This document shows, piece after piece, positions 15,966 to 25,007 of a DNA stretch of 64,000 bases. The DNA is from Streptomyces olivaceus (lineage in GTDB: Bacteria; Actinomycetota; Actinomycetes; Streptomycetales; Streptomycetaceae). Under the pieces are notes generated by a model that searched no databases, was not told where the DNA came from, and worked only from the letters and a program-made list of their open reading frames with translations. The stretch lies in assembly GCF_000721235.1 (NCBI RefSeq), contig NZ_JOFH01000001.1, forward strand, positions 186,001 to 250,000. Direction: 5' to 3'. Position 1 is the stretch's first letter. The number at the start of each line of letters is the position of its first letter. The position numbers and the translations under genes were made by a program.

Positions 15966-17318
15966 TCACTTCCGGCCGGGGGTCCAGTTCATGCCCCAGC
16001 CGTAGGCGTGGTCGACGGTGCGCTGCGGGCTCACCCCGCGTTCGGGCACCAGGTAGCGGGCCTCGCGCTGGACCACGAGGTCGCTCCCGGTGTTGGTGAT
16101 CAGGGCGAGGGCGCACACCGTCGAGGGCACGGTGCACTCGTCCAGCGAGAAGTCGACCGGCGCGCCGTACTGCGGCTCGAGGGTGACGGTGGCGTGCAGG
16201 TCGGCGAAGGAGCGGGCGCCCTGGTAGATGGTCACGAAGACGAGGATGCGCCGGAAGTACCGCTGGTGGTCGAGGCTGATGGTGAGGTTCTCGCCGGCCG
16301 CCACGGCGCCGGTGCGGTCGTCGCCGTCGAGGTGGATGAACGGCGGCTGGTGCAGGGCGCCGAAGGCGTTGCCGAGCGCCTGGACGACGCCTTTGCTGCC
16401 GTCGCTCAGTTCGTACAGGCAGCACAGGTCGAGGTCGAGGTCGTCGTGCGTGGCGACCGAGCGGCCCAGCTTGCGGGCCCAGCCGGAGAACTGCTTGCGC
16501 GTCTGCCAGTTGAGGTTGACGCGCATGGCGCCGGAGGTGCCGCCCTGCTTGGTCAGCGAGACGGACGGCGCCGCCTTGGTGAGCGTGACCTTGGTCAGCC
16601 GGACCGGCGCGGCGGCCGGCTGTCCGACGGGCGGAGCGGGAGAGGCGGGCGGAGCGGAGTGGGCGGGCGGGGCCGCGGGTGCTGCGGCTGCCGGCGGGGG
16701 CGGCGGCGCGACCGGCGGCGCGGGCGGGGGTGCCGGTGCGGGTGGGGTCGCCGGCGGAGCTGCGGCCGGGGCCGCCTGCTGCGGCTCGTCCACGGAGATG
16801 CCGTAGTCCGTGGCCAGACCCTCGAGTCCGGTGTCGTACCCCTGGCCGACGGCGCGGAACTTCCAGGCACCCTGGCGGCGGTAGAACTCGCCGAGCACGA
16901 AGGCCGTCTCGACGGTCGCTCCCGGGTTGTCGAAGCGGGCCACCACGGTGTTCTGCGCCGCGTCGCGGACCTCGATGCAGAGATCGGGCACCTGCCCGAA
17001 CCGCCCGCCGTCCGAGGACGCGGCGAGGATCACGGTCTCGATCGCGGGCTCCACGCGCGCGAGGTCGACGAGCAGGCTGTCGGTCACCCGCCCGCCCGCG
17101 TCCTGCTTCCCCTCGTGCCGGACCGCGCCGGAGGAGTGCGAGGGCTGGTTGTAGAAGACGAAGTCCCCGTCGGAACGGACTTTTCCGTTCACCAGGAGGA
17201 GGGCGGAGGCGTCCGCGTCGGGCACGCCGGGGCCGGACCGCCAGCCCAGTTCCACCCGCAGCGCCGTCGTGGGCACCGGGGTGTTCGATCCTTTCGACAT
17301 TGACATGTCCGCCCCCAT
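15966..17318 (-). CDS. Double TerD-domain protein with Pro/Ala-rich linker
   Basis: A 450-residue tellurium-resistance/stress family protein. The first TerD-like domain covers about residues 8-180 ([51 protein letters not shown]), then about 70 residues almost entirely Pro and Ala, then a second divergent TerD-like domain ([33 protein letters not shown]) with a distinct C-terminus ([10 protein letters not shown]). TerD proteins bind calcium through acidic loops; DADAS and DLDLD are candidate sites. The start is uncertain: ATG 17318 has AGGTGA at good distance; GTG 17321 and ATG 17306 are alternatives. It stands alone, convergent with the glycosyltransferase gene. Confidence 0.87.
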   Translation of the reverse strand: MGADMSMSKGSNTPVPTTALRVELGWRSGPGVPDADASALLLVNGKVRSDGDFVFYNQPSHSSGAVRHEGKQDAGGRVTDSLLVDLARVEPAIETVILAASSDGGRFGQVPDLCIEVRDAAQNTVVARFDNPGATVETAFVLGEFYRRQGAWKFRAVGQGYDTGLEGLATDYGISVDEPQQAAPAAAPPATPPAPAPPPAPPVAPPPPPAAAAPAAPPAHSAPPASPAPPVGQPAAAPVRLTKVTLTKAAPSVSLTKQGGTSGAMRVNLNWQTRKQFSGWARKLGRSVATHDDLDLDLCCLYELSDGSKGVVQALGNAFGALHQPPFIHLDGDDRTGAVAAGENLTISLDHQRYFRRILVFVTIYQGARSFADLHATVTLEPQYGAPVDFSLDECTVPSTVCALALITNTGSDLVVQREARYLVPERGVSPQRTVDHAYGWGMNWTPGRK

Positions 17319-17589
17319 CACGTGTCACCTGGCCGGGCCGCGTCCCGGCGCGTCGTCGAGTTCCTGCCACCCAACCTATTCCCCCGGGCGCCCGTCTCTC
17401 GCGAGGAGCACCCCGGAACGCGCGGTCAACCGCCGGTAACCCGCCCGGAACTCGGCCTTTACCTCAAAAATGCACGATGTGACGCCCTATTTTCCCAAGT
17501 TCGCTCGCATTGAGGGCTCCAGGTCACCGAGGACACGGAAAACAACCTTCTTATCGGTCTCCCCAACCAGCACATCGTGGGCTTAACTT

Positions 17590-18039
17590 ATGGCCATGAC
17601 CTCCCCCCGCTCCACTTATGGCGGCGGCTACTACTCCGCCTCCTTCCCGGACACCCCGATCTACGACTCGCTCGTGGCCGAACGGGGCACACCGCAGATC
17701 GCCCCGATCCGGGTCCCCGCCGCGTACGACATGCCGAGCAGCAGCCACCTGCCCGCGCTGCCGTCCGCCCTGCCCGCGCTCCCGGCGGGCCCCTCGCAGC
17801 CCTCCTACGGCTATCCGCAGCAGGCCCCGCAGCCCGCCCCGCTGCAGCAGGCCCCCGCCGCGTACATCCCGCAGCAGGCGGGCGTGCCGCGCGGCTACCC
17901 CGGGCCCCAGCAGCCGCAGCAGGCCCGGCCGGCCCCGCCCGGCCCCGCGGGGTACGAGGCGATGCGCCCGGCGGCTCCCCGTCCGGCCCCCGCGCCGTAC
18001 CAGGACCCGTACGGCCAGCAGCAGTACCGGGGTTACTGA
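17590..18039 (+). CDS. Pro/Gln/Tyr-rich small protein (DUF6643-like), unknown function
   Basis: A 149-residue low-complexity protein. The first 40 residues (TSPRSTYGGGYYSASFPDTP, IYDSLVAERGTPQIAPIRVP) look conserved and structured; the remainder is a disordered run rich in Pro, Gln, Ala and Tyr (AYIPQQAGVPRGYPGPQQPQ). I recall actinobacterial proteins of this kind as DUF6643 but no function is known to me. There is no signal peptide. ATG 17590 and ATG 17596 are both possible and neither has a ribosome site. The 270 bp upstream is AT-richer than the surroundings and probably holds its promoter. Confidence 0.75.
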   Translation: MAMTSPRSTYGGGYYSASFPDTPIYDSLVAERGTPQIAPIRVPAAYDMPSSSHLPALPSALPALPAGPSQPSYGYPQQAPQPAPLQQAPAAYIPQQAGVPRGYPGPQQPQQARPAPPGPAGYEAMRPAAPRPAPAPYQDPYGQQQYRGY

Positions 18040-18081
18040 GCCCTCCCCGGAGTCGTCGGTGCCGCCTGGCACCATGACCCC

Positions 18082-18918
18082 ATGGGGAACGCTCGGCTTC
18101 AGTCGGTTCACATCCATCCGGTCAAGGCGTTCCGGAGTCTGCCACTCCGGGAGGTCGTGGTGGAGCCCTGGGGGCCGGCCGGAGACCGACGCTGGATGCT
18201 GGTCGACGACGGGGGAAAGGTCGTCACACAACGCGGCCGGCCACACCTCGCCCTGGCCACCGCCGAGTTGCTGCCCGGCGGCGGCGTCCGGCTGTCCGCG
18301 CCCGGGACGCGGCCGCTCACGGTGCCGGTGCCGCGCGGGGTGGGCACGGTTGCGGTCCGGCTCTTCCGGGACAAGGTCGAGGTGGTCCCCGCGGACGACG
18401 AGGCGGCCCACGCCTGGTGCAGCGCCCTGCTCGGGGCGGACGTACGGCTGGCGCACCTGGACGATCCCGCCACGCGCCGGCCCGTGGACCCGCGGTACGG
18501 GCGGCCGGGCGAAACCGTTTCCCTCGCCGACGGCTTCCCGCTGCTGCTCACGACTACGGCGTCGCTCGACGCCCTCAACTCCCTGATCGCGCGGGGTGGC
18601 CACGCGGACGAGGGTCCCGTGCCGATGAACAGGTTCCGGCCGAACCTGGTCGTCTCCGGCACCGAGCCGTGGGCGGAGGACGGCTGGTCGCGCGTCGCCG
18701 TCGGGGAGGTCTCCTTCCGCGTCGCCAAACCGTGCGGGCGCTGCGTCGTGACGACCACCGACCGCGACACCGCCCGGCGCGGCGCGGAGCCGCTGCACAG
18801 CCTCGGGCGTCACCGGCGCGTCGACGGCGGGCTGGTCTTCGGACAGAACCTGGTCCCGCTCGGCCGCGGCACCGTCCGGGTGGGCGACCCGGTGCGGATC
18901 CTCGACCGGCCCGACTGA
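18082..18918 (+). CDS. MOSC-domain protein with N-terminal MOSC beta-barrel
   Basis: A 278-residue protein like the C-terminal part of molybdenum cofactor sulfurase and the mARC/YcbX group. The N-terminal barrel is clear (LQSVHIHPVKAFRSLPL, PWGPAGDRRWMLVDDGGKVV), followed by the MOSC domain with MNRFRPNLVVSGTEPWAED and the cofactor-binding Cys in VAKPCGRCVVTTTDRDT. Such proteins bind the molybdenum cofactor and reduce N-hydroxylated compounds or transfer sulfur; there is no fused ferredoxin domain here, unlike YcbX. Start ATG 18082 is the one nearest the conserved region; 18074 is out of frame. Confidence 0.88.
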   Translation: MGNARLQSVHIHPVKAFRSLPLREVVVEPWGPAGDRRWMLVDDGGKVVTQRGRPHLALATAELLPGGGVRLSAPGTRPLTVPVPRGVGTVAVRLFRDKVEVVPADDEAAHAWCSALLGADVRLAHLDDPATRRPVDPRYGRPGETVSLADGFPLLLTTTASLDALNSLIARGGHADEGPVPMNRFRPNLVVSGTEPWAEDGWSRVAVGEVSFRVAKPCGRCVVTTTDRDTARRGAEPLHSLGRHRRVDGGLVFGQNLVPLGRGTVRVGDPVRILDRPD

Positions 18919-18923
18919 CTGAA

Positions 18924-18972
18924 CGACCCGCCTGACCCGCCTGACTCGACCGACCCGCCTGACTCGACTGAC
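18924..18972. repeat. Short tandem repeats after the MOSC gene
   Basis: CCGCCTGACTCGAC occurs at 18937-18950 and 18956-18969 (period 19) and related CGACCCGCCTGA pieces precede it. The array starts six bases after the stop codon. Confidence 0.75.
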
Positions 18973-19009
18973 TGGAACAACGCAGACGACGTGCCCCCAA
19001 CGGCTCGAA

Positions 19010-19030
19010 AGGGCCGGCACCACCGGCCCT
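19010..19030 (+). terminator. Rho-independent-like terminator after the MOSC gene
   Basis: AGGGCCGG (19010-19017) and CCGGCCCT (19023-19030) form a perfect 8-bp stem with a five-base loop, followed by GCGATCATTT, unusually T-rich for this genome. Confidence 0.75.
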
Positions 19031-19153
19031 GCGATCATTTCCGGACACCGGTCGGCGGCCGGGAATTCGGTGGGTGGTCCGCTCGTTGGGCGGTTCGTGG
19101 GGGATGCGTGAGGAACCGACCGGGGGTGGCGGGAAGCGGGAGGGGGTGCGGAC

Positions 19154-19759
19154 GTGCGGGCGATCGCGGGGCTCTGGCGCTGGCGGCGCAACCCGCTGTG
19201 CCGTGCGACCGATCTGGCCGAGGCGTGGGCGGCGCTGGCCGGTCTGCTGCTGATCCTCTCCGTGGCGCCGCTGGCCGGTGTCCTCGTGGGCGGTGTCGCG
19301 CAGGACGCGCTGCAGCAGTCGGTGCGCGCTCAGCACGAGTCCCGGCACCGGGTGACGGCCTCCGTCGTCCGTCTCCTGGACCGTTCGCCGGTCGTGGCCG
19401 ACCCGGAGGGCGCCGCGGGCGGTGACCCGCGCAGCCGGGTCCTCGCCGACTGGACCGCGCCGGACGGCACGCGGCACGAAGGGCCGTTGCTGGTGGGGCT
19501 CGACGACCCGGGCGCCGGGGACCGGTTCGCGATCTGGACGGACGAGCAGGGCCGTGCGGTGGCCCGTCCGCTCGACCCCGAGACCGCGACCGCGCACGCG
19601 GTTCTGGCCGGTTTCGGCACCGCGGCCACAACGGCGCTCCTGGTCGAGGCAGGCCGGCGGATCGCGCTGTGGCGCATGGTCCGCCGCCGGTACGCCCGTT
19701 GGGAACGGGAGTGGGAGCGGGCGGGCCCGGACTGGGGCAGGACCGGCGCGGGCAGCTGA
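19154..19759 (+). CDS. Rv1733c-family membrane protein
   Basis: A 201-residue protein with the layout of the mycobacterial Rv1733c family: N-terminal WRWRRNPLCRATDLAEAW, a first membrane helix (AALAGLLLILSVAPLAGVLV), an extracytoplasmic domain with GTRHEGPLLV and RFAIWTDEQGRAVARPL, and a second helix near 150-170, ending in a basic tail. Function is unknown. GTG at 19154 follows GGGAGGGGG. It is 109 bp upstream of the beta-helix/AAA+ gene on the same strand; whether they work together is open. Confidence 0.83.
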   Translation: MRAIAGLWRWRRNPLCRATDLAEAWAALAGLLLILSVAPLAGVLVGGVAQDALQQSVRAQHESRHRVTASVVRLLDRSPVVADPEGAAGGDPRSRVLADWTAPDGTRHEGPLLVGLDDPGAGDRFAIWTDEQGRAVARPLDPETATAHAVLAGFGTAATTALLVEAGRRIALWRMVRRRYARWEREWERAGPDWGRTGAGS

Positions 19760-19868
19760 CCGGCTTCCGCCTCCGGTCAACCCACCACCTGTGCGCACGC
19801 TACGGTGGACCGGCCGAACACCGATCGGCGACGACCCGCGTACGACGAGGTGGGGGCAGAGCAACACC

Positions 19869-22307
19869 ATGGCACAGGGCACGGTCCAGGTGACGCACAC
19901 CGGCACCTCGCGGTGGCGGCGCCGCACGGGTGAGTACGCATCGCTCGCCGCAGCCCTGGAGGCCGCGGCGGACGGGGACGTCCTCACCGTCGCCGCCGGG
20001 ACCTACCGGGAGAACCTCGTCGTCCGCCGGGCGGTGACCCTGCGCGGCCCCGAGGGGGCCCAGGGCTCGGTACGGATCGCGCCCGCCGACGGGGTCCCGC
20101 TGACCGTGCGCGCCTCGGCCGTGGTCCAGGACCTGCACGTGGAGGCGCAGGACGCGGCGGCGCCCGCGGTGCTCGTCGAGGACGGCACGCCGGAACTGCT
20201 GGGTCTGAGAGTGGTGGCGCGTTCCGCGTCCGGGATAGAGGTGCGCGGCGGCGCGCGGCCGACCGTGCGGCGCTGCGTCGTCGACAATCCGGCCGGTGTC
20301 GGCATCGCGGTCCTGGACGGCGGGGGCGGCGTGTTCGAGGAGTGCGAGGTCGTCTCGGCCGGCCAGGCGGGCGTCGCGGTGCGCTCCGGCGCGCACCCCC
20401 GTCTCGAACGCTGCCGCGTCCACCACGCCGCGGGGTCCGGACTGACGGCGACGGGCGAGGGCTCCGCGCTGGAGGCCGTCGGCTGCGAGGTCTACGAAGT
20501 GCGGGGCAGCGGGGTGCACGTGACCGGCCGGGCCACCGCGCACCTGACCGACTGCGACGTGCACCGCACCACCGGCGACGGGGTCACCCTGGACACGGAC
20601 GCGGTGCTCACCCTCGCGGACTGCCGCATCCACGACATCCCGGAGAACGCGGTCGACCTGCGTTCCCGTTCGGTCCTCACCCTGACCCGCACCAGCGTGC
20701 GCCAGTTCGGGCGCAACGGCCTGTCGGTGTGGGACCCGGGCACCCGGGTGGACGCCAACCAGTGCGAGATCTTCGACAGCACCGGCGACTACCCGGCCGT
20801 CTGGGTCAGCGACGGCGCCACCGCCGTGCTCGACTCCTGCCGGGTGCACGACGTGCCGGACGCCCTGTTCGTCCTGGACCGCGGATCGCGCGCGGACGTC
20901 GTCGACAGCGACCTCTCCCAGGTCCGCAACACCGCCGTGTCGGTGAGCGACGGCGCCACCGCGCAGCTCGACGACTGCCGCATCCGGGACGCCGCCACCG
21001 GCGCGTGGTTCCGCGACCACGGCAGCGGCGGCACCCTGAACAACTGCACCCTGGACGGGAACCGCACCGGCGTGATCGTCACCAAGGGCGCCGACCCCAC
21101 CATCGAGCGCTGCACGGTCGACTCGCCCTCCGAAGCGGGTGTCTACGTGTCGGCGGGCGGCCGCGGCAGCTTCCTGAACTGCCGGGTGACCGGCAGCGCC
21201 GGCTACGGCTTCCACGTGATCGACGGCTGCCGCACGACGCTCAGGAAGTGCCGCACGGAGCGGTGCGCGCGCGGCGGTTACGAGTTCGCGGACGGCGGCC
21301 CGGACACGACGCACGACTCCGGTCCGCTCGTCGAGGACTGCACCGGCGACGAGAGCACCGGCCTGACGGCGCCGTCCGCGCCGGAGCCGGTGGTGCAGAC
21401 GCTGGCGCACTCCCCCGGCCTGCTCGGCTCCATCCCCGGGCAGCGCACCACCGAGCAGGAACCCCTCGTCGCGGCCGCCGCACCGCCGCAGCCGGCGCGC
21501 GACTCGAAGGCCGTGCTCGGCGAACTGGACGCGCTGGTCGGCCTGGACAGCGTCAAGCGCGAGGTGCGGGCCCTGACGGACATGATCGAGGTGGGCCGGC
21601 GCCGGCAGCAGGCGGGCCTGAAGGCCGCTTCGGTCAAGCGGCACCTGGTCTTCACCGGCTCCCCCGGCACCGGCAAGACGACGGTCGCCCGGCTGTACGG
21701 CGAGATACTCGCCTCCCTCGGGGTGCTGGACAAGGGGCACCTCGTCGAGGTCTCCCGGGTGGACCTGGTGGGCGAGCACATCGGCTCCACGGCCATCCGC
21801 ACCCAGGAGGCGTTCCAACGGGCGCACGGCGGCGTGCTGTTCATCGACGAGGCGTACGCTCTCTCCCCCGAGGACGCGGGCCGCGACTTCGGCAAGGAGG
21901 CCATCGACACGCTGGTCAAGCTGATGGAGGACCAGCGGGACGCGGTCGTCGTGATCGTCGCGGGCTACACCGCCGAGATGGAGCGCTTCCTGTCCGTCAA
22001 CCCGGGGGTGGCGTCCCGGTTCTCCCGGACCATCACCTTCGGCGACTACGGCCCGGAGGAGCTGCTGCGGATCGTGGAGCAGCAGGCCGACGAACACGAG
22101 TACCGGCTGGCGCCGGGCACGGCCGGGGCGCTGGCCGAGTACTTCACCGCGCTCCCCAAGGGCCCGGCCTTCGGCAACGGCCGCACGGCCCGCCAGACCT
22201 TCGAGGCGATGGTCGAGCGCCACGCGAGCCGGGTCGCCCAGCTGGCCGACTCCAGCACGGACGACCTGACCCTGCTGTACCCGGACGACCTGCCCGAACT
22301 GCCGTGA
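19869..22307 (+). CDS. Right-handed beta-helix protein fused to a CbxX/EccA-type AAA+ ATPase
   Basis: An 812-residue fusion. Residues about 25-500 are right-handed beta-helix repeats of roughly 23 residues (SASGIEVRGGARPTVRRC, AGVAVRSGAHPRLERCRV, GSGVHVTGRATAHLTDCD), as in pectate-lyase-like and carbohydrate-binding beta-helices. After a Pro/Ala linker, residues about 540-812 are an AAA+ domain: LDALVGLDSVKREVRALTD, Walker A GSPGTGKTT near 597, Walker B VLFIDEAYAL near 655, and an Arg-containing RFSRTI. This AAA+ type is known from CbxX/CfqX and type VII secretion EccA. There is no signal peptide, so it is probably cytoplasmic. ATG 19869 follows a GGTGGGGGCAG leader. What the beta-helix recognises is unknown. 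Confidence 0.88.
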   Translation: MAQGTVQVTHTGTSRWRRRTGEYASLAAALEAAADGDVLTVAAGTYRENLVVRRAVTLRGPEGAQGSVRIAPADGVPLTVRASAVVQDLHVEAQDAAAPAVLVEDGTPELLGLRVVARSASGIEVRGGARPTVRRCVVDNPAGVGIAVLDGGGGVFEECEVVSAGQAGVAVRSGAHPRLERCRVHHAAGSGLTATGEGSALEAVGCEVYEVRGSGVHVTGRATAHLTDCDVHRTTGDGVTLDTDAVLTLADCRIHDIPENAVDLRSRSVLTLTRTSVRQFGRNGLSVWDPGTRVDANQCEIFDSTGDYPAVWVSDGATAVLDSCRVHDVPDALFVLDRGSRADVVDSDLSQVRNTAVSVSDGATAQLDDCRIRDAATGAWFRDHGSGGTLNNCTLDGNRTGVIVTKGADPTIERCTVDSPSEAGVYVSAGGRGSFLNCRVTGSAGYGFHVIDGCRTTLRKCRTERCARGGYEFADGGPDTTHDSGPLVEDCTGDESTGLTAPSAPEPVVQTLAHSPGLLGSIPGQRTTEQEPLVAAAAPPQPARDSKAVLGELDALVGLDSVKREVRALTDMIEVGRRRQQAGLKAASVKRHLVFTGSPGTGKTTVARLYGEILASLGVLDKGHLVEVSRVDLVGEHIGSTAIRTQEAFQRAHGGVLFIDEAYALSPEDAGRDFGKEAIDTLVKLMEDQRDAVVVIVAGYTAEMERFLSVNPGVASRFSRTITFGDYGPEELLRIVEQQADEHEYRLAPGTAGALAEYFTALPKGPAFGNGRTARQTFEAMVERHASRVAQLADSSTDDLTLLYPDDLPELP

Positions 22308-22329
22308 CCGCCCCGGCGCTCCCGGGCCG

Positions 22330-24729
22330 TCAGCAGTCCCCGACCGTGTCGTCCGCCGCCGGGACGGGTGGCGTCGCGCCGTCGGTGTGGCGGGGCGCCG
22401 GGACCTCGGGGCGCAGCCGGGCCAGCAGGCGCGCGCGTTCCTCGGCGAAGACCGGGTCGGCCTGGTAGTCGGAGTGGCCGAGGATGGGCGCCGGCAGCGG
22501 GTGGAGTTCGGTGCGGCCGTACGTCAGCGGGTCCTTGAGGGGTGTGCGGTCCACGGCGGGGCCCGCGTCGCCCGGCAGCCGCATCGGGCCGCCGATGGGG
22601 TCGGTGCGCCGGTGGAGGTTGCGCCAGCAGTCGACCTCCTCGTGCAGCGAGGCGAGCGCCTCGGGCCCGAAGTGGGCCGGGAACCAGCGGCCGTACAGCC
22701 GCTCCAGCGGGGAGCCGTAGGTGAGCAGGGCGACTCTCTTGCGGGCCGCCGGCTCCAGCTGCCAGGACGCCGCGGCGGCGAGGACGCTGCCCTGCGAGTG
22801 CCCGGAGATGACCAGCCGCCCACCGGTGGCGCGGGTCCACGTCGCCATCCGCCAGGTGAGGTCCGGCACCGCGCGCTCGGCGTAGCAGGGCGGCGCGAAG
22901 GGGTGGGCGGCCCGCGGCCAGAAGGTGCCGACGTCCCACAGGATGCCGATGCTGCGCCGCGCGGAGGGGTCCTTGTAGGCGCGCCTGCCCCACGTGACGA
23001 ACAGTATGAAGCCGAGGCCGATCAGCCAGGAGCCCAGCGCCTGGGCGGTCTGCGCGGCGCCGTGGACGACGGCGTACGTCCCGCGCGCGGCCTCGGCAGG
23101 GACCTGACCGGTCGTCAGGGCGCCCACGAGGGCGCCGGCGCCGAGAAGCAGGGTGGCGGCGGAGACGATGGCGACGAGGACGGGCACGCGGTCGGTGAGG
23201 GTGGCCATGGCGCGGGTGAACGCGATGCGGCGGGTGCGTCCGGTGTCGCCGGTCTCCCCGGGGTGGTCGCGCTCCACGGTGTCCCGTTCGGCGCGGGCCA
23301 GGCGCAGGGTGTGCCGGGTGAGCGCGGCGCACAGCAGCAGGACGACGACGAGCAGCGGCGGGATGACGGATGCCTGCCAGGTGAGCAGGACGGGCGGACC
23401 GTCGATGAGGGCGCCGGTGCCGTCCATCCAGTCCCCCACGCGCTGGGCGACGCCGCCGGACATCACCCCGCCGAGGGCGCAGGCCAGCAGGGCGACGGCC
23501 GGGCCGCCGAGGCCGCGGATCGCGGCGCGGGAGTCGGGACGGCTGCGGTGGAGCAGGTGGGCGACCACGGCGAGCACGACGACCAGCAGGCCCTGCGCCA
23601 GGGCGAGGGCGCCGAAGGTCGTGTCCCCGGTCAGCCGCCCGGCCGAGGTCCAGCCCGGACGGGTCCAGCCGCCGTACAGCAGGGCGAGGACGAACAGCAG
23701 GAGGGCGGCCAGCGGCAGCCGTCGTACGAGGCGCTCGTCGAGTTCCCGGTCGAGGCGGTTCTCGCTGCGCCCCCGGCGGCAGGTCACAGCCACCACGGCG
23801 ACGGCCCCAGCGACGAGCGCGCCCTGCAGGACCCAGCCGAGCGTGTCGAGCGGCGCGGGTCCGCCCGGCCGCCGGTCGAAGCGGGCGGCGGGGACGCCGA
23901 CGGCCGCGGCGACGGTCAGCAGGCCCGCTGCGGTGTGCGCCGCGCGCAGCCGGGCCACCAGTCGGCGCCCGTACCAGAATCCGGGCCGGCCGAGGGCCGC
24001 GGTGCGGCCGGAGTCCACCTCGGTGTCGCGCTCGCGGCCCATCGGCTGCTGGGACTCGTACGCCCGCCAGGTGCGCAGCGACAGGTACCACAGCAGGCCG
24101 GTGAGCGCGGCCGGCACCGCGGCCGCGAGGGCGAGTCTGCGGCCGGGCGGGCTCCACCAGCCGCCGTCCGGACCGGCCGGCGACAGGAAGCCCAGCCAGG
24201 AGTGCCGCTCGGCGCACGCACGCGTGCCCGCGCACTGCCAGGCGACGAGGTCGAGCGCGACCTCGCAGGCCGCGGCGACCAGCAGCACCGTCAGGCTGAG
24301 GCCCGCGAGCCGCAGCAGCAGCCCGTAGAGCCGGACCGTGCGGATCCGGCCGTCGACCGAGGGCCGCATCCAGTGGGCGAGGTTGACCACCATGAAGGGC
24401 AGGAGCAGCAGCCACAGGGCGCGCGTGCCGTTGCCGGACGTGAGGTTGCACCAGACGTAGGCCTCGGGCACCGGCCGGCCCCGGTAGTCCTCGGGGCGCG
24501 ACTCGGCGTCGGCGTCCTCGGTGCGCCGGTAGACGGCCGCGACGTGGTCGCCGGTGATCCGTACGGTGCGCGGGTCGTCCAGCATCTCCGCGGGCGTGGT
24601 GCCGCCGACTCCGTGCACCAGGAGTTCCAGTGCGGTACCGGTCCGCCCGTCCGTTCCCTCTCGTGGTCCCGGGGTCTTCCGTCCGCCCGCTCCGGTCCGC
24701 TCCCGGTCTTGCTTCTGCTCCTGCTCCAC
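22330..24729 (-). CDS. Large multi-TM membrane protein with split alpha/beta-hydrolase motifs
   Basis: A 799-residue protein. Near the N-terminus (about residue 36) is LELLVHGVGGTTP, the oxyanion-hole strand of an alpha/beta-hydrolase. It is separated by about 500 residues with roughly eight to ten membrane helices from a second part that holds the nucleophile elbow GHSQGS (RLVISGHSQGSVLAAAASW) and LLTYGSPLERLYGRWFP. So a lipase/esterase-like domain appears to be interrupted by a transmembrane domain. Substrate is unknown; a lipid is a natural guess. GTG at 24729 has GGGGGAG upstream; no better start is seen. It ends convergently to the beta-helix/AAA+ gene. Confidence 0.78.
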   Translation of the reverse strand: MEQEQKQDRERTGAGGRKTPGPREGTDGRTGTALELLVHGVGGTTPAEMLDDPRTVRITGDHVAAVYRRTEDADAESRPEDYRGRPVPEAYVWCNLTSGNGTRALWLLLLPFMVVNLAHWMRPSVDGRIRTVRLYGLLLRLAGLSLTVLLVAAACEVALDLVAWQCAGTRACAERHSWLGFLSPAGPDGGWWSPPGRRLALAAAVPAALTGLLWYLSLRTWRAYESQQPMGRERDTEVDSGRTAALGRPGFWYGRRLVARLRAAHTAAGLLTVAAAVGVPAARFDRRPGGPAPLDTLGWVLQGALVAGAVAVVAVTCRRGRSENRLDRELDERLVRRLPLAALLLFVLALLYGGWTRPGWTSAGRLTGDTTFGALALAQGLLVVVLAVVAHLLHRSRPDSRAAIRGLGGPAVALLACALGGVMSGGVAQRVGDWMDGTGALIDGPPVLLTWQASVIPPLLVVVLLLCAALTRHTLRLARAERDTVERDHPGETGDTGRTRRIAFTRAMATLTDRVPVLVAIVSAATLLLGAGALVGALTTGQVPAEAARGTYAVVHGAAQTAQALGSWLIGLGFILFVTWGRRAYKDPSARRSIGILWDVGTFWPRAAHPFAPPCYAERAVPDLTWRMATWTRATGGRLVISGHSQGSVLAAAASWQLEPAARKRVALLTYGSPLERLYGRWFPAHFGPEALASLHEEVDCWRNLHRRTDPIGGPMRLPGDAGPAVDRTPLKDPLTYGRTELHPLPAPILGHSDYQADPVFAEERARLLARLRPEVPAPRHTDGATPPVPAADDTVGDC

Positions 24730-25007
24730 GTGTCCGCACTCCCCCGTGACGCCCCGTCGGCTCTGTCCGTGCGGGCACAAGGATCTCCGTTCGGCGCCGG
24801 TCGTGCACCCCTCGGCACGGAATCTCCCCGAACCGGGTGACCGGTGAGGGCGGGCGGGAGGCCGCCGGAGGGGCGCGGGGAGCGGTGGCGCGGGCGACGG
24901 CGGGGCGTGGGAGGATGGACGTCCGCGCACGGGTGCGGGGAGAAGTCCTCATCGGAGCGAGTGCGGCGGCGTGTCGGACGGTGTGCGGCGAAAGGACCGG
25001 AGCGTAC

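Noticed and set aside
18082..22307. Type VII secretion locus around the beta-helix/AAA+ gene
   Set aside because: Only the AAA+ domain resembles EccA; no EccB, EccC, EccD, mycosin or WXG100 gene is near.
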